From positions 1,990,001 through 2,054,000 of the forward strand of contig NZ_JANDBC010000001.1 in NCBI RefSeq assembly GCF_024320785.1: 64,000 nucleotides of DNA, in the 5' to 3' direction. Every line of letters starts with the position of its first letter. Positions within the stretch are counted from its first letter, which is position 1. The notes beneath the pieces were generated by a model, which ran no database searches, was not told the origin of the DNA, and saw only the letters and a list, made by a program, of their open reading frames with translations. The stretch comes from Gracilimonas sediminicola (GTDB taxonomy: Bacteria; Bacteroidota; Rhodothermia; Balneolales; Balneolaceae). The translations under genes and the position numbers were made by a program. This document shows, piece after piece, positions 37,814-47,351 of this stretch.

Positions 37814-38134
37814 CTACTGAAAGGACAGCAATAACAAAATCGCGAAAATGATATTGGGAATGGTACCGTATTTGGCGTCTTCCCATGCGCCGATAATTAG
37901 AACCTGGGAAATGAGAATAGCAGTAAAGCCAAGCCCGATATAGTATGAGTTTCCGGCTAAATACAGGTTTACAGCCGAAATGACGAGAATAAAGCTGATC
38001 ATCCAAAATATACCTGCCTGCCGGGAAATAGGCCGCTTAAAGTCTTTGATATCGGCAAGTTGAAATGCTTTTAAAAAACCAAGAAGATGGATAAGGCCGT
38101 GGATGGTCATGAAAATAGCGAAGGCAGTTTTCAT
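37814..38134 (-). CDS. Small four-helix membrane protein, unknown function
   Basis: A 106-residue very hydrophobic protein with about four helices (FAIFMTIHGLIHLLGFLKAF, GIFWMISFILVISAVNLYL, YYIGLGFTAILISQVLII and IPNIIFAILLLLSF). There is no signal cleavage site and I do not recognise a named family. It lies 73 bases upstream of the amidase on the same strand. Confidence 0.7.
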   Translation of the reverse strand: MKTAFAIFMTIHGLIHLLGFLKAFQLADIKDFKRPISRQAGIFWMISFILVISAVNLYLAGNSYYIGLGFTAILISQVLIIGAWEDAKYGTIPNIIFAILLLLSFQ

Positions 38135-38240
38135 CTTGACTCCTTTTCTGGTTTGAAAGTGCCTTACGTTACCGACCTTACATTAAGATTTGATGAAAAA
38201 AGCAGAAGAATTCAGCCTATAGAATAAAAGGTGCCATGTC

Positions 38241-38284
38241 CTCGCAACGCTTTCAGGCCGTTCGGGCGCTGAATGCGTTGCTAC
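38241..38284. repeat. Dispersed palindrome (CAACGCTTTCAG family)
   Basis: CAACGCTTTCAG at 38245-38256 and CTGAATGCGTTG at 38269-38280 form a 12-pair stem with one mismatch. A related copy is at 57370-57404. It sits between the membrane gene and crtI. Confidence 0.6.
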
Positions 38285-38307
38285 GGATGAATTGGGTTTT
38301 CTGTGTG

Positions 38308-39786
38308 CTAAGCCTTGCCGATCAAATTCTGGGCAATGATGGATGAAGAAAGCACGCCCGGTAAGCCGGCTCCGGGATGGGTTCCCGCTCCAACAAAATA
38401 GAGATTATCCACGTCTTCCGATTTATTATGCGGACGAAACCATGCCGACTGTGTCAGAATGGGCTCTACGGAAAAAGCAGATCCTTTATAGCTGTTCAGT
38501 ACATCCTGAAAGTGCAACGGATCGATATAATGTTCGGCGATAATGTTCTCCTGAAGGTCCGGCAAGTAGTTTTCCTCCAGAAAGTCCATAATGGCGTCCC
38601 GGTATTTGGGCGCCATTTCGTTCCAATCGGTGCCGCTGTCTAAATGGGGAACCGGCGAAAGCACATAGAATCCTTCACAACCTTCCGGCGCCATCGAAGG
38701 ATCGGTAATGGTTGGCATGTGCAGGTAAAGGGAAAAGTCGTCAGCCAAATGTTTTTTATGGAAGATGTCATTAAGCAAACCCTTATAGCGCTCTCCCAAA
38801 ATAATGTTGTGGTGAGCCAGGCCGGAATCCAGGTATCGTTTTTTTGTTCCAAAGTATATCACAAAAAGAGACATGCTGTATTTTGTTCGCTCAATCTTGC
38901 GGTCGGTATATTTCTTACGGTGCTTGGGATTAATCAGGTTCTTATAGGTAAATGCCACATCAGCGTTAGAAACGATTTTATCAGCCTGTAGCTCTTCTCC
39001 GTTCTTAAGTCTTACCCCTTTGGCCTTTCCATTAGCGATCAGGATCTCATCCACTTCAGCTTCGGTATGGATGATGCCGCCTTGCTCAAGAATCAGTTTT
39101 TCGAGGGCATTGACGATAGCTCCGGTTCCGCCCATGGCATAATGAACGCCCCACTCACGCTCCAGGTAGTGAATCATCGCATAGATAGAAGTTGTATCAA
39201 AAGGGTTGCCACCTACCAGCAGCGGATGAAATGAAAAGCACCGGCGCAGAAATTCATCATCAATAAACTGCTGAACGTACTTGTAAACCGTTTTATAAGA
39301 CTGAAGCTTGATCAGGTCCGGGGCCACCTTCAGCATATCGGTAAACTTCAGGAAAGGCTTGTCGGCAAGTTCCACAAAGCCTTTGTCGAAAATAGCCTTC
39401 GTGGTTTTAATGAATTTCTCATAGCCTTCTACATCATCAGGATTTCGTTTTCTGATTTCTTCCAGCGTAAACTCATGGTCATTGTTGTAGTCAAAGTGCT
39501 TTCCCTCCGCATCAAAAATTCGGTAAAACGGATCGCAGGGTACAAACTCTACATAATCTTCCCGCTTTTTGCCGGCGGCTTCAAAAATATCATCAAACAT
39601 AAATGGAGCCGTGATTACGGTGGGGCCTCCATCAAATTTAAAGCCGTTCTTTTCGTACACGTACGCACGTCCACCCAGTTTGTCTCTTTTTTCGAGGATG
39701 GTGACATCATGGCCGGCAGACAGTAATCTGGAAGCTGCGCCTAAGCCGCCGAATCCGCTTCCTATTACAATGATTTTCTTTTTCAT
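38308..39786 (-). CDS. crtI: Phytoene desaturase CrtI
   Basis: A 492-residue FAD enzyme of the CrtI group that desaturates phytoene to coloured carotenoids. It begins [21 protein letters not shown] (FAD-binding GxGxxG) and [27 protein letters not shown], and ends with the carotenoid desaturase signature [21 protein letters not shown]. The ATG at 39786 is preferred over a TTG two codons upstream. No phytoene synthase or other carotenoid gene is next to it, so the rest of the pathway must be elsewhere. Confidence 0.93.
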   Translation of the reverse strand: MKKKIIVIGSGFGGLGAASRLLSAGHDVTILEKRDKLGGRAYVYEKNGFKFDGGPTVITAPFMFDDIFEAAGKKREDYVEFVPCDPFYRIFDAEGKHFDYNNDHEFTLEEIRKRNPDDVEGYEKFIKTTKAIFDKGFVELADKPFLKFTDMLKVAPDLIKLQSYKTVYKYVQQFIDDEFLRRCFSFHPLLVGGNPFDTTSIYAMIHYLEREWGVHYAMGGTGAIVNALEKLILEQGGIIHTEAEVDEILIANGKAKGVRLKNGEELQADKIVSNADVAFTYKNLINPKHRKKYTDRKIERTKYSMSLFVIYFGTKKRYLDSGLAHHNIILGERYKGLLNDIFHKKHLADDFSLYLHMPTITDPSMAPEGCEGFYVLSPVPHLDSGTDWNEMAPKYRDAIMDFLEENYLPDLQENIIAEHYIDPLHFQDVLNSYKGSAFSVEPILTQSAWFRPHNKSEDVDNLYFVGAGTHPGAGLPGVLSSSIIAQNLIGKA

Positions 39787-39849
39787 TGACAAAATTATTT
39801 TAGGTTCTGTGCGGAAAACGGAAAATCAGGAATAATCAATCCCGGAAAT

Positions 39850-40518
39850 TCAATTATTTTCAATCTGCTTTACAAATCCGGCGTAGCCCATCCGGTTGAG
39901 GCGTTCCATCTCTTTTTTGGCTTCTTCGGGATCGGTATAGGTTCCAAAGTACACGCGGTAATAAGTTTCCCGGTTTACTTTGATGTCTTCAATACGGCTG
40001 CCTTTAATTTCAGAAGAGGTTTCTTCGGCCTGGGACCTTTCCTTATAAGAACCCAGCTGTACCGTATAAGTGGGAACTTTTAAATCCGTGATTCGCGAGT
40101 TCTCAAGATCTCCTTTAATAAGGTAGAGACGGACTCTGGCAGTTCCGGGGCCGATCATATCAATTTGCTCCGCAGCGCCTTTCGATAAATCAATAATTCT
40201 GTTTTTTGCATAGGGCCCCCGGTCGTTTACACGAACCTGAACCGTTTTGCCATTGTCCAGATTCTCGACTAAAAGTATGGTTCCAAAAGGAAGGGTGCGA
40301 TGAGCAGCTGTTACTCCGTCCATATCATAAACCTCGCCGTTGGCCGTAAGTTTGCCATGAAAATTCGGGCCGTACCAGCTGGAAACACCGGTTTCAATCG
40401 CACGGGCGTTATCGGAGGAAATAGGGGCGGTAAAATCAGCTCCTCTTTTTGTAACACCGCAGGCTGAAATCAGAACTCCCGTGAGTACAAATAGAGCAAG
40501 GACTTTTAACGAGTGCAT
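39850..40518 (-). CDS. rlpA: RlpA-like septal lytic transglycosylase with SPOR domain
   Basis: A 222-residue lipoprotein (signal ending LISAC). The double-psi beta-barrel of RlpA (GVSSWYGPNFHGKLTANGEVYDMDG, THRTLPFGT-like AAHRTLPFGTILLVENL and VNDRGPYAKNRIIDLS with the catalytic Asp region) is followed by a C-terminal SPOR domain (TVQLGSYKERSQAEETSSEI ...), which binds denuded glycan at division sites. It should cut glycan strands at the septum. It is a single gene by spacing. Confidence 0.92.
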   Translation of the reverse strand: MHSLKVLALFVLTGVLISACGVTKRGADFTAPISSDNARAIETGVSSWYGPNFHGKLTANGEVYDMDGVTAAHRTLPFGTILLVENLDNGKTVQVRVNDRGPYAKNRIIDLSKGAAEQIDMIGPGTARVRLYLIKGDLENSRITDLKVPTYTVQLGSYKERSQAEETSSEIKGSRIEDIKVNRETYYRVYFGTYTDPEEAKKEMERLNRMGYAGFVKQIENN

Positions 40519-40573
40519 GTAGATGATTTAAATTGGACTCCCAAAATATATCCCGCTTTCCGGTGAAATGCTA

Positions 40574-41572
40574 TCAGGCAGATTTCAGATAAATTGAAAA
40601 TACAGAACCACTTCCTGGTTCGCTTTCCAATTCAATGCGGCCATCCATGCGGTGAACCAATTTTTGAACAATATAAAGGCCAAGCCCCGTAGTTTTTTCT
40701 CCACCGGTGGGAGATGCAGATAACTTGGAGAATTTGTTATACATGTTCTTTCTATCCTCTTCCGTAAATCCCGGTCCTTCATCGCCAATACTGATTCTTA
40801 CCTTTTGTTCGGCGGACAGGTGTTCCACTTTGATAGTGACTGAAGAGTCGGGATGGGAAAATTTATAGGCATTATTAATCAGGTTTTCTAACACACGGGA
40901 AAGAGCTTCCTGATCGGCTACGACCAGAGGGAGATTGTCATCAATTCGTAGAATGGTTTTTATAGATTTTTTATCTCCCAAAATCTTAAGCGCATTGAAG
41001 ACATCGGTCACCGTTTTTTCAGGAGAAATCGGTTCGGGCTTTATCTTCACTTCCCCAAGTTCAATTTTATTGGCGTCCATCATGTTGCTAACCAGGTTAT
41101 TTATGCGCATGGTTAAATCATGAATGTTTCCGGCATATTCTTCTATTTCTTTTGGGGGAAGCTGATCGGCATCCATAGCCAAAAGTTCGGAAATGGCTGT
41201 AATGGAATTTAGGGGACTGCGTAAATCGTGTGATACTACACCGATAAAACGATGGATATCGTCGTTGAGATAAGAAAGGTTGCGTGCCCCCTCGCTAAGG
41301 GATTTGTTAATTTCCTGTTGCCTTTTACGCTGCTTTCTGTAAGCATAAAGTATAGAGCTAAGGATGATAAGACCAATCAGGGAAACGGCAAATAAGATGA
41401 GAAGAGTGTCACGGTTAAGCCACTCTAAGCTTCCTGCTATAAGGAATACCCCAAGTGTAATAGATTCGAGCAGATAGTCTAATCCCATCCCACCCATTGA
41501 AATAGCACACAAGCTATCCCAAAATCCAAGTGAGACGATTAACATACCTGCTTGGTATGTGCCGCCAGTCAT
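40574..41572 (-). CDS. Sensor histidine kinase
   Basis: A 332-residue membrane histidine kinase. Two membrane helices are at about residues 30-48 and 57-78; a HisKA domain carries the phosphorylated H115 (VVSHDLRSPLN), and the HATPase has N (NLINNAYKFSH), G1 (GDEGPGFTEED), G2 (TGLGLYIVQKLV) boxes. There is essentially no periplasmic sensing domain, so it may sense membrane state or another protein. No response regulator is adjacent, which makes it an orphan kinase. Confidence 0.9.
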   Translation of the reverse strand: MTGGTYQAGMLIVSLGFWDSLCAISMGGMGLDYLLESITLGVFLIAGSLEWLNRDTLLILFAVSLIGLIILSSILYAYRKQRKRQQEINKSLSEGARNLSYLNDDIHRFIGVVSHDLRSPLNSITAISELLAMDADQLPPKEIEEYAGNIHDLTMRINNLVSNMMDANKIELGEVKIKPEPISPEKTVTDVFNALKILGDKKSIKTILRIDDNLPLVVADQEALSRVLENLINNAYKFSHPDSSVTIKVEHLSAEQKVRISIGDEGPGFTEEDRKNMYNKFSKLSASPTGGEKTTGLGLYIVQKLVHRMDGRIELESEPGSGSVFSIYLKSA

Positions 41573-41817
41573 ATGTTACCCTTCTAAAGCTGTATATCCT
41601 AAAGTATGGGAGAATATAGTCGAATGGTTTGATAAAGTCATTTTTCACTAAACTTTTCTGTTAACCCATTCCAAATCAAACTCCATTACTTAAGGAAGGT
41701 CGAAAAAACTACCTGATTGGGTGGTTCTTTATCAGGTAAAAAAGAGTACAATAATCGCGAATACGTTGCTAAGTGCCCTAAAAGGGGAAACAGCAACTCA
41801 AATTAAATATCAGAACT

Positions 41818-42327
41818 ATGCGGTTATACAAAACTCTGCTTGTGGTAATCGGGCTGTTGATCAGCACGGGTGCACAAGCTCAAAGTGTGATTTCTTTTAT
41901 GGGTGGTACGCTCGAAAGTTCTTCTATGACGTTAACCTTTACGGCAGGGGAAGCGTTAGCGGGTAATTTCAGCAGCGCATCCGTAAGTATAAGCGGAGGG
42001 TTCAGCAATGGCAGCGACTTGGTTTTCACCTCCAACGAGATGCCGGTTACCGACCTGCCGGATTCATTTCGGTTATTGCAGAACTATCCGAATCCATTCA
42101 ACCCCTCTACAAACATTTCATTCGACTTGCCGAAATCGGCAGATATCAGGGTTGAAGTTTTTAATTCTATCGGGGCAAAAGTAGCAGTGCTTGCTGAAGG
42201 CAGAAAACCGGCGGGCAGTTACACCCTGCGCTTCAACGCCTCAAGTCTTGCAAGTGGCATGTATTTCTATCGCTTTATGGCAGATGGAAACGTGATTGCT
42301 ACCCAGAAAATGCTTTTGATCAAATAA
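41818..42327 (+). CDS. T9SS type A sorting domain protein (small cargo)
   Basis: A 169-residue secreted protein: signal peptide (residues 1-22, ending GAQA), a short beta-rich segment of about 60 residues (SVISFMGGTLESSSMTLTF), then a type IX secretion C-terminal sorting domain (residues about 85-169) opening LLQNYPNPFNPSTNI and ending in the usual SGMYFYRFMADGNVIATQKMLLIK. The protein should be moved across the outer membrane and anchored or released at the surface. It is first of a two-gene unit with the S74-tailed protein, 17 bases apart. Confidence 0.85.
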   Translation: MRLYKTLLVVIGLLISTGAQAQSVISFMGGTLESSSMTLTFTAGEALAGNFSSASVSISGGFSNGSDLVFTSNEMPVTDLPDSFRLLQNYPNPFNPSTNISFDLPKSADIRVEVFNSIGAKVAVLAEGRKPAGSYTLRFNASSLASGMYFYRFMADGNVIATQKMLLIK

Positions 42328-42344
42328 TCTAAAAGGACAATAAA

Positions 42345-44039
42345 ATGAATAATCTATTCTACAAACTACTTTTTACGATACTTGCTGTACTGTTTACAGC
42401 AGAAGTAATGGCCCAGGTGCCACAAGGTTTTAATTTTCAGGCCGTAGCCAGAAATGCTGACGGAGACCTGATCGCAAACTCAGAACTTGGGGTTCGGATA
42501 AGTGTATTGCAAGGCAGTGAAACCGGTACCGCTGTTTATACCGAAACTCAGACACCCACTACAAGTGCGGTTGGTTCATTCCAGATTGTGATAGGAGAAG
42601 GGGTATCAGATGGTGACTTCAGCTCTATAGACTGGTCTGCAGATAACTTTTACGTAAAGCTGGAAATAGACCCGGCCGGAGGAACTGAATACGAGGAGTT
42701 GGGAACTACGCGTTTGCTTTCGGTTCCTTATGCGTTACTGGCTCGTGATGTCGTGAATGGGGGAGGATCATTTGAAACAGAAGTTAACCTCGACCTCAGT
42801 GCAGGCGACACCACGTATGTAATTAACCAGACCGGTGATAATGGAGATAAATTTACCCCGGCATTTACTGTTAACTCAGAATTAAGTGGAACTAATCAGG
42901 CTATAGATGCCAATACATTTTCACAATCAGGTAGCACAGAAACACAATACGGCCTTTCCGGAAGTGCTATTGGGGAGGGAACCGGAACTCATATTGGTGT
43001 TTTAGGTTCAGCATTGCATGATGAAGGAGAGGGCACTGGTGGCAGACGTTATGGTCTGTATGGTCAGGCCCGGTCAAACGGCCGCGAGAATATTGGTGGT
43101 TTTGGTCTCGGGCTAGGAAACGGGGATGGTGAAATCGTAGCATTAGGAGATGAATTTGCCGGAGGTGAGTTTAATGTTGGAGGATTCAATATTGGCCTTG
43201 TAGGGTTTGCCCGTCAAAACCTGAATGGAAACATTGGTATTCGCGGATACACGTATGGTTCAGAAGGTGCCAGAGAGAACAGAGCTGTTTCAGCTGAAGC
43301 GGTAACTACGGCAACGGGAAGAAATATAGGTGTACAGGCTATTGTTCACAGTTCACAATCAGACAATATGGGATTTCAGGCACTGATGTTTGACGATGGT
43401 TCCGGAAATGCTTCTGCCAATAACATTGGAGTTGAACTGGATGTCAGCAATGGTGCCACAGACAATAATTACGGTATCAGGGGATATATCAATGGTTCGG
43501 CTACCAATAATACCGGAATGTTTCTTGAAGTATCAGGAGGCAGTAATTCAAATGTTGGGTTGAACGTAACAGCTCCAACAGCTGCAGAGTTGAATGGAGA
43601 TGTGAATATAAGTGGGAATTTGACCGTCTCAGGTTCTATTACTGAAACCTCAGACCGCAATCTAAAGGAAAACATTCAGCCGCTTCAAAACGGATTAAGT
43701 ACTATTATGAAGCTGAATCCAACCACCTATAATTTCCGTGGAAATGGCGAGTATAAAGGAATGAAGCTTTCCACCGGTTTACACTATGGACTCATTGCCC
43801 AGGAAGTGGAAGAAGTACTTCCTTCGCTGGTTAAAAATAACCTGCACACTTACAGCGAAATGCAAAGTGAAGGTAACGGCCCGGATGCCACTAATGAAAC
43901 CGCAATCAAAAAGACCATGGAATTCAAAACCATGAACTACACCGAGTTGATTCCGGTATTGATTAAAGGCATGCAGGAGCAGCAGGCTGAAATCGAGCGG
44001 CTTAAAAAAGAAATCGAAGAGCTTCGGAAGGACAAATAA
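42345..44039 (+). CDS. S74 (endosialidase chaperone) tailed surface protein
   Basis: A 564-residue protein with a signal peptide and a Bacteroidota type N-terminal domain (VPQGFNFQAVARNADGDLI). A long middle part, about residues 150-420, is built from irregular repeats with an NIGxxG-like core (GIRGYTYGSEGARENR and similar). It ends with an S74 chaperone domain (TSDRNLKENIQPLQNGL) and a heptad tail (EQQAEIERLKKEIEELRK) for trimer formation. S74 domains autocleave in phage tail spikes; here a surface fibre is likely, by inference. Confidence 0.8.
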   Translation: MNNLFYKLLFTILAVLFTAEVMAQVPQGFNFQAVARNADGDLIANSELGVRISVLQGSETGTAVYTETQTPTTSAVGSFQIVIGEGVSDGDFSSIDWSADNFYVKLEIDPAGGTEYEELGTTRLLSVPYALLARDVVNGGGSFETEVNLDLSAGDTTYVINQTGDNGDKFTPAFTVNSELSGTNQAIDANTFSQSGSTETQYGLSGSAIGEGTGTHIGVLGSALHDEGEGTGGRRYGLYGQARSNGRENIGGFGLGLGNGDGEIVALGDEFAGGEFNVGGFNIGLVGFARQNLNGNIGIRGYTYGSEGARENRAVSAEAVTTATGRNIGVQAIVHSSQSDNMGFQALMFDDGSGNASANNIGVELDVSNGATDNNYGIRGYINGSATNNTGMFLEVSGGSNSNVGLNVTAPTAAELNGDVNISGNLTVSGSITETSDRNLKENIQPLQNGLSTIMKLNPTTYNFRGNGEYKGMKLSTGLHYGLIAQEVEEVLPSLVKNNLHTYSEMQSEGNGPDATNETAIKKTMEFKTMNYTELIPVLIKGMQEQQAEIERLKKEIEELRKDK

Positions 44040-44059
44040 AGTTCCTTCTTCTTCAAACA

Positions 44060-44096
44060 AAAACCCTTCATACAGAAATGTGTGAAGGGTTTTTTA
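44060..44096 (+). terminator. Terminator after the S74 gene
   Basis: AAAACCCTTCA and TGAAGGGTTTT form an 11-pair stem with a 12-base loop and a T-run. It separates the surface gene from the opposite-strand tRNA. Confidence 0.85.
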
Positions 44097-44099
44097 TTG

Positions 44100-44171
44100 A
44101 GCCGGTGACTGGATTTGAACCAGCGACCTATTCTTTACGAGAGAATTGCTCTACCCCTGAGCTACACCGGC
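44100..44171 (-). tRNA. tRNA-Thr (CGT anticodon)
   Basis: 72 bases on the minus strand; acceptor GCCGGTG/CACCGGC, D-arm GCTC/GAGC, anticodon stem ATTCT/AGAAT with loop CTCGTAA (anticodon CGT), T-loop TTCAAAT. CCA is not encoded. With the TGT and GGT genes before tuf, all three tRNA-Thr isoacceptors are in this window. Confidence 0.97.
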
Positions 44172-44308
44172 CTTTAAACTCAATTTTAGCTTTAATCGGG
44201 ACTCTGCCAGCTGAGGAACTTCGGCATATCGAGAGGTTGAATATTACGATTCTTTTCAAATCTTCTGCAACAGTATTGTTTTCCTCTTACCTTGAAAAGA
44301 AAAAATAG

Positions 44309-44902
44309 ATGTCGGTTACCCTTATTCTGATCGCAGCCAATGTGGTCGTTTCATTAGTTGCCCTTTATGCACTTCCCCAGGTTTTTGAAAAAGGTATGAT
44401 GATGCCGTATCGGGTTATCCGGGAAAACACCTGGTACGAGTTAATCAGCTCCGGTTTTATACACGCAGGAATCGGGCATCTGTTCCTGAATATGTTCGTA
44501 CTGTTCTTCTTCGGATTGGTTTTGGAGCGATCTATAGGAAGAGAGCATTTTATTGCTTTGTACCTTTCAGCACTGGTTATTTCCAGTTTGCCCTCATTGT
44601 TTCAGCATAAAGATAATCCTGAGTTTGCTACGGTAGGGGCGTCCGGGGCCGTAGAAAGCGTGTTATTTGGGTTCATCCTGCTTTTTCCGCTCGACCCGAT
44701 CTACATCATGTTTATTCCATTCGGGATTCCGGCCATCATTTTTGGAGCCCTGTTCCTGGTTTACAGCGTTTTTGCAAGTAAAAGAGAAGGAAGGATAAAT
44801 CATGAAGCCCACATAGCCGGTGCAGTATGGGGATTCGTGTACCTGATCATCTTTGTGCCAAATACCGTTGACCATTTCCTCAGTGTGTTTGGCCTGCTCT
44901 GA
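44309..44902 (+). CDS. Rhomboid family intramembrane serine protease
   Basis: A 197-residue membrane protease with about six helices. The catalytic dyad is S112 (VGASGAV) and H168 (NHEAHIAGAVWGF); the oxyanion residues H57 and N61 are in GHLFLNMFVL. It cleaves membrane proteins within the bilayer; substrate unknown. Between the tRNA-Thr and serC on opposite strands, so it is probably monocistronic. Confidence 0.92.
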   Translation: MSVTLILIAANVVVSLVALYALPQVFEKGMMMPYRVIRENTWYELISSGFIHAGIGHLFLNMFVLFFFGLVLERSIGREHFIALYLSALVISSLPSLFQHKDNPEFATVGASGAVESVLFGFILLFPLDPIYIMFIPFGIPAIIFGALFLVYSVFASKREGRINHEAHIAGAVWGFVYLIIFVPNTVDHFLSVFGLL

Positions 44903-44905
44903 TTT

Positions 44906-45985
44906 CTATCCTCTTTTTGAGCGGAACTCTTTCATGAAATCAGTCAGTACTTTCACCGACTCCATGGAACAGGCATTGTAGATACTGGCACGAATACCGC
45001 TTACGCTTCGGTGCCCTTTTAAAGCGACCAAACCATGTTCTTCCGCTTCAGAAATAAAACGTTGTTCCAGTTCTTCGGTTGGTAGCCGAAAGGTCACATT
45101 CATTTTAGAACGGGAATCAACATCAGCTGTTCCGGTGTAAAAATCGTCCTGATCAATGGTGGTGTACAGCAGTTCTGCTTTTTGGTTGTTGAGTTTTTGG
45201 AAGTAGGGAATACCTCCTTTGTCTTCCACCCACTGCAACACCAGATTTACCATGTAAACAGCAAAGCTCGGTGGCGTATTAAAAATGCGTTTGCTGTGTG
45301 AATGATAATTCAGGAAAGTGGGAATATTCTGTTTGGTGTTAGTTTGCAGGAAATCTTTCTTCACAATTACCACTGTCACACCGGAAGGTCCCAAATTCTT
45401 TTGAGCTCCCGCATAAATCAGTCCATAGCGGTCTGTGTCAATAGGGCGGGAAATGAAATCGGATGAAGCATCACATACCAACGGAGCTCCATTTGAATCC
45501 GGCTCGCTCCTGAACTGAGTTCCGTAAATGGTATTGTTTGAAGTAAAGTGAACGTACCTTGGATTACCGGACAGCTCTAACTCGTCATTAGCAGGAACGC
45601 GGATAAAATCCTCGTCTTCACTGCTGAACGGAATGTGTACATTGCCAAAGAGCCGGGCTTCTTTAATGGCTTTCTGCGACCAAACGCCGGTGTTGATATA
45701 ATCGGCTGTCTGCCCTTCTTCCAAAAAGTTGAAGGGTACTTGCATAAACTGGGCGGTTGCCCCTCCCTGCAAAAACATGATATGAAAATCATCCCCGAGC
45801 CCTAAAATCCGGGTTAGCCGTTCTTTGGCTTCGGCATCTACTTTGGTGTACTCTTTTCCCCGATGACTTTTCTCCATGATTGAAGTCCCGGTTCCGTGGT
45901 AATCAAGAAGCTCATCCTGTACAATCTCTAAAACCTCCAGAGGGAGGGCGGCAGGACCTGCACTAAAATTGTGAACGCGTTTCAT
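44906..45985 (-). CDS. serC: Phosphoserine aminotransferase
   Basis: A 359-residue PLP enzyme converting 3-phosphohydroxypyruvate and glutamate to phosphoserine in serine synthesis (and acting in pyridoxal synthesis in some bacteria). It begins HNFSAGPAALPLEVLE, has GGATAQF at residues 74-80 and the PLP lysine K196 in YAGAQKNLGPSG. Full length. The DUF1015 gene is 33 bases upstream on the same strand, a pairing seen in other members of the phylum as I recall it. A 3-phosphoglycerate dehydrogenase is not adjacent. Confidence 0.96.
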   Translation of the reverse strand: MKRVHNFSAGPAALPLEVLEIVQDELLDYHGTGTSIMEKSHRGKEYTKVDAEAKERLTRILGLGDDFHIMFLQGGATAQFMQVPFNFLEEGQTADYINTGVWSQKAIKEARLFGNVHIPFSSEDEDFIRVPANDELELSGNPRYVHFTSNNTIYGTQFRSEPDSNGAPLVCDASSDFISRPIDTDRYGLIYAGAQKNLGPSGVTVVIVKKDFLQTNTKQNIPTFLNYHSHSKRIFNTPPSFAVYMVNLVLQWVEDKGGIPYFQKLNNQKAELLYTTIDQDDFYTGTADVDSRSKMNVTFRLPTEELEQRFISEAEEHGLVALKGHRSVSGIRASIYNACSMESVKVLTDFMKEFRSKRG

Positions 45986-46018
45986 ATCGGCTTTGCGTAA
46001 TAAGTGAATTTGTTAGAT

Positions 46019-47230
46019 CTAAAAAGTATGAACCAATAACCCTGAACGGAGCTTAGGCTCAAACCAGGTGGACTTTGGTGGCATAAGCTGTCCCGCATCA
46101 GAAACATCCAGCAGTTCTTCAATGCTGGTTGGGTACAGGCTGATGCCAAGCGAAGCCTCTCCGTTATCCACTAAATTTTCCAGCTCATTGGTGCCTCTGA
46201 TGCCGCCAACGAAATCTATGTTGGGATCGGTTCGCTGATCTTTAACATTAAGAATAGGAGTAAGAACCTGGTTCTGCAGTAATGAGATGTCAAGGTTGGA
46301 AGCAGGGTCGGTTTTCTCGGAAGGCTTAAGGGTAATGCCATACCAGTTGTCATTTACATAGAAAGAAACCATTCCTTTTTTAGCAGGAACCGGTTTAGCT
46401 TTTTTCTGAACCGTGAATTTCTCCTCCAGCTGTTTCAGGAAGTTATCAGGAATGGAAAACACAATGCGGTTATAGGCCAGTATTTCCATTTGATCCATCG
46501 GAAAAAGCACCGCAGGGAAAAAATTATATTCCTCAGTCCCCTCATGTTCGGGATTTTGTGAAGCTTGCTCTTTGGCTGCTCTCGCGGCACTTGCACAGCG
46601 GTGATGGCCGTCTGCCACATATAACCTGGCAATCTTTTGAAACTCTGAAACCGGGGTATCTGAAGCCTCAACTTTCCAAATGGTATGTTGAATGCCGTCT
46701 TCAGTTGTCAGGTCATAAACAGGATCATTCTGATCCATATGATTATCCATAAAATGGGTGACAGAGCCACTATCACGGAATGTGAGCATGACGGGTTCAG
46801 CATGGGCTTGCTGGGTAAGGATGTGTTTGGTGCGGTCGTCTTCTTTGTCAGGTCGGGTGAGTTCATGCTTCAGGATTACGTCATTGTTGTAATCGTCAAC
46901 GCTCACACACCCAAATATTCCGGTTTGAGAACGGCCGTTCATAATCAGCCGGTAAATATAGATGGCGTGCTTATCTTCCTGAATAAAAGCATCAGATTGT
47001 AGCAGGGAATGAAGGTTTTCCCGGCCTTTCTCATATACCTTGGCATCATAAACCGAGGTTTTGGCCGGAAGGTCAATTTCAGGCCGAATGACATTTAAGA
47101 AACTATTCGGTTTTCCTTTGGCAAGCTGTTTTGCTTCGCTGGTATTGATTACATCATAAGGAACACAGGCTACTTCTTCTGCGAACTCCGGGTGGGGTCT
47201 CCATGCCTTAAAAGGCTTAATAACGGCCAT
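46019..47230 (-). CDS. DUF1015 family protein
   Basis: A 403-residue cytoplasmic protein of the DUF1015 family. It opens MAVIKPFKAWRPHPEFAEEVACVPYDVI and contains the family core FGCVSVDDYN, KHELTRPDKEDDRTKH, LYVADGHHRCASAARAAKEQ and PAVLFPMDQMEILAYNRIV. The His-rich VADGHHR centre suggests a metal or nucleotide site. The gene is upstream of serC, so the protein may act in serine or phosphate metabolism, but no activity is established that I know of. Confidence 0.9.
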   Translation of the reverse strand: MAVIKPFKAWRPHPEFAEEVACVPYDVINTSEAKQLAKGKPNSFLNVIRPEIDLPAKTSVYDAKVYEKGRENLHSLLQSDAFIQEDKHAIYIYRLIMNGRSQTGIFGCVSVDDYNNDVILKHELTRPDKEDDRTKHILTQQAHAEPVMLTFRDSGSVTHFMDNHMDQNDPVYDLTTEDGIQHTIWKVEASDTPVSEFQKIARLYVADGHHRCASAARAAKEQASQNPEHEGTEEYNFFPAVLFPMDQMEILAYNRIVFSIPDNFLKQLEEKFTVQKKAKPVPAKKGMVSFYVNDNWYGITLKPSEKTDPASNLDISLLQNQVLTPILNVKDQRTDPNIDFVGGIRGTNELENLVDNGEASLGISLYPTSIEELLDVSDAGQLMPPKSTWFEPKLRSGLLVHTF

Positions 47231-47351
47231 AAAAAAGTTTTTGATTTTGGTTATCCTTAGGAGCGCTTAATGTACAGAAAATTGAACTTTATTTAACCGG
47301 AAAGCCCTTTAATTTAGGGAAGCAATCAACGAATAATAAAAGAAAAGGAAT

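Noticed and set aside
42345-44039. Prophage remnant suggested by the S74 domain
   Set aside because: No other phage gene is nearby; a signal peptide and T9SS neighbour fit a host surface protein better.
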